Below, in pieces: positions 33,790 to 34,404 of a stretch of DNA of 34,404 nucleotides. Source of the DNA: Nemertoderma westbladi. Its lineage: Eukaryota; Xenacoelomorpha; Nemertodermatida; Nemertodermatidae. The notes below the pieces were generated by a model. The model was not told the DNA's origin. It saw only the letters and a list, made by a program, of their open reading frames with translations, and ran no database searches. The position numbers were made by a program, and so were the translations under genes. Position 1 is the stretch's first letter. Each line of letters opens with the position of its first letter. Location of the stretch: NCBI GenBank assembly GCA_032718475.1, contig JAUCBJ010005416.1, positions 1-34,404 on the forward strand. The letters are read 5' to 3'.

Positions 33790-34078
33790 CTGAAAAATAA
33801 ATTTACATTAAAATATTTAAAAATGTAATTTGTATAACAAAATTAAAGAAAGTTACACGAGCCTAATGTAAATTTATAGTAAATTAAATTTCAAACATTA
33901 TCTAGTTCATAAGTTGATTGTTTAGCTAAGATATACAGTAGAAGGTCTACAGTATGCCTACACATTAAATAAATAATAATACTATTCGAAATAATATATA
34001 ATATTAATAATAAATTTAAAAAATGTAATATTAATAATTTTATTGCGTGGTAATAATTTTGTACATTATTTACACTAT

Positions 34079-34170
34079 TAGGGGCCGTCCATAAATGACG
34101 TCGCGTAGGGTAGGGGGGGGGGGGGGGGGGGGGGGGGGTTACAGATTTTGTGGCTAATTGTGCCATTGGG
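34079..34170. mobile_element. Short transposon end, GGGGCCGTCCATAAATGACG type
   Basis: GGGGCCGTCCATAAATGACG, followed by a run of about 26 G and GGTTACAGATTTTGTGGC. This terminal motif is widespread in animal genomes and usually assigned to ISL2EU-type elements; that assignment is from general knowledge. Confidence 0.6.
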
Positions 34171-34204
34171 AGATGGCGAGTCAGAGCGTTATGTGAAGTC
34201 AGAT

Positions 34205-34300
34205 TGACCAATTTATTTTTGGAGCACCTTTGCACAGTAATCAATTATTGTTTTGGTTAGAAAATGCTGTCTCTGTAACCTGCTCCTTTCCGTCAATTTG
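34205..34300 (-). repeat. Partial copy of the polyC-MITE core
   Basis: The complement reads AAAGGAGCAGGTTACAGAGAC and AACCAAAACAATAATTGATT, as in the MITE interior. The ends are missing. Confidence 0.5.
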
Positions 34301-34334
34301 TTACTAAAATGGTTACTAACACAAATCTTATTTT

Positions 34335-34404
34335 GGGAAGGTTGCTCGCGGGCGAAGATTGCCATGCGGGGAAGGTTTCCCCCGGGCGAAGGTTGTACGC
34401 GGGC
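34335..34404 (+). repeat. GC-rich tandem repeat cut by window end
   Basis: CGCGGGCGAAGATTGC, CCCGGGCGAAGGTTG and CGCGGGC suggest a unit of about 23-29 bp that continues beyond the window. Confidence 0.5.

Noticed and set aside
33891-34244. Minus-strand open frame with a proline run
   Set aside because: It crosses a G homopolymer in a MITE-like end and has no domain pattern.

Overview
This is a window of an animal nuclear genome, AT-rich and full of repeats, most probably from a marine invertebrate. The signs are an interrupted protein-coding gene with GT-AG introns, decayed non-LTR retrotransposons of metazoan type, tRNA-derived SINE-like pieces, MITEs and many tandem arrays. The exact lineage cannot be read from the sequence. 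The enriched TAGGCCTA octamer is only a hint.

The one clear host gene is on the minus strand. It encodes an M13 zinc metallopeptidase of the neprilysin / endothelin-converting-enzyme family. Seven exons were rebuilt by hand: 33597-33789, 31849-32018, 24525-24676, 23667-23851, 19306-19496, 14052-14188 and 10430-10810. Every junction agrees in phase and in family alignment. They give 468 residues from the distal N-terminal domain to the stop, including HExxH, the ENxxD third-ligand motif and the C-terminal substrate-binding His and Arg. The 5' exons, with the expected membrane anchor, lie beyond 33789.

Region by region: 1-10.4 kb is downstream of the gene. It holds an LTR fragment, SINE-like pieces, RT fragments, a 63-bp minisatellite, a polyG/polyC-ended MITE and a 2.0-kb TIR transposon (8055-10095). 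That transposon carries a 25-bp array and an open PWWP-domain segment related to N-PAC/GLYR1. The 10.8-14.05 kb intron holds mixed repeat debris. The 14.2-19.3 kb intron is mostly a 17/19-bp satellite with higher-order structure, split by a 1252-bp solo-LTR-like insertion with TG...CA ends and a 5-bp duplication. The 19.5-23.67 kb intron holds a piggyBac-like element enclosing opposed arrays of 152-bp units, and a second TIR element. The 24.7-31.85 kb intron holds a (GACA)n array, an RT fragment, a broken CR1/L2-like LINE and a 20-bp minisatellite. The 32.0-33.6 kb intron holds two nested MITEs and a GC-rich unidentified open segment.

The most unusual observation is at 31381-31858. The minisatellite is built from the gene's own 5' splice site, so the intron opens with 23 further copies of it. 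Fifteen of these keep the full GGTTAGT core, and the four copies nearest the exon have all lost the G at +5. Use of any later copy would put a stop codon straight after the exon. This looks like a natural array of decoy donors and is testable from RNA data. Also notable are the paired loss of two cysteines that normally form a conserved M13 disulfide, and the PWWP-bearing transposon.
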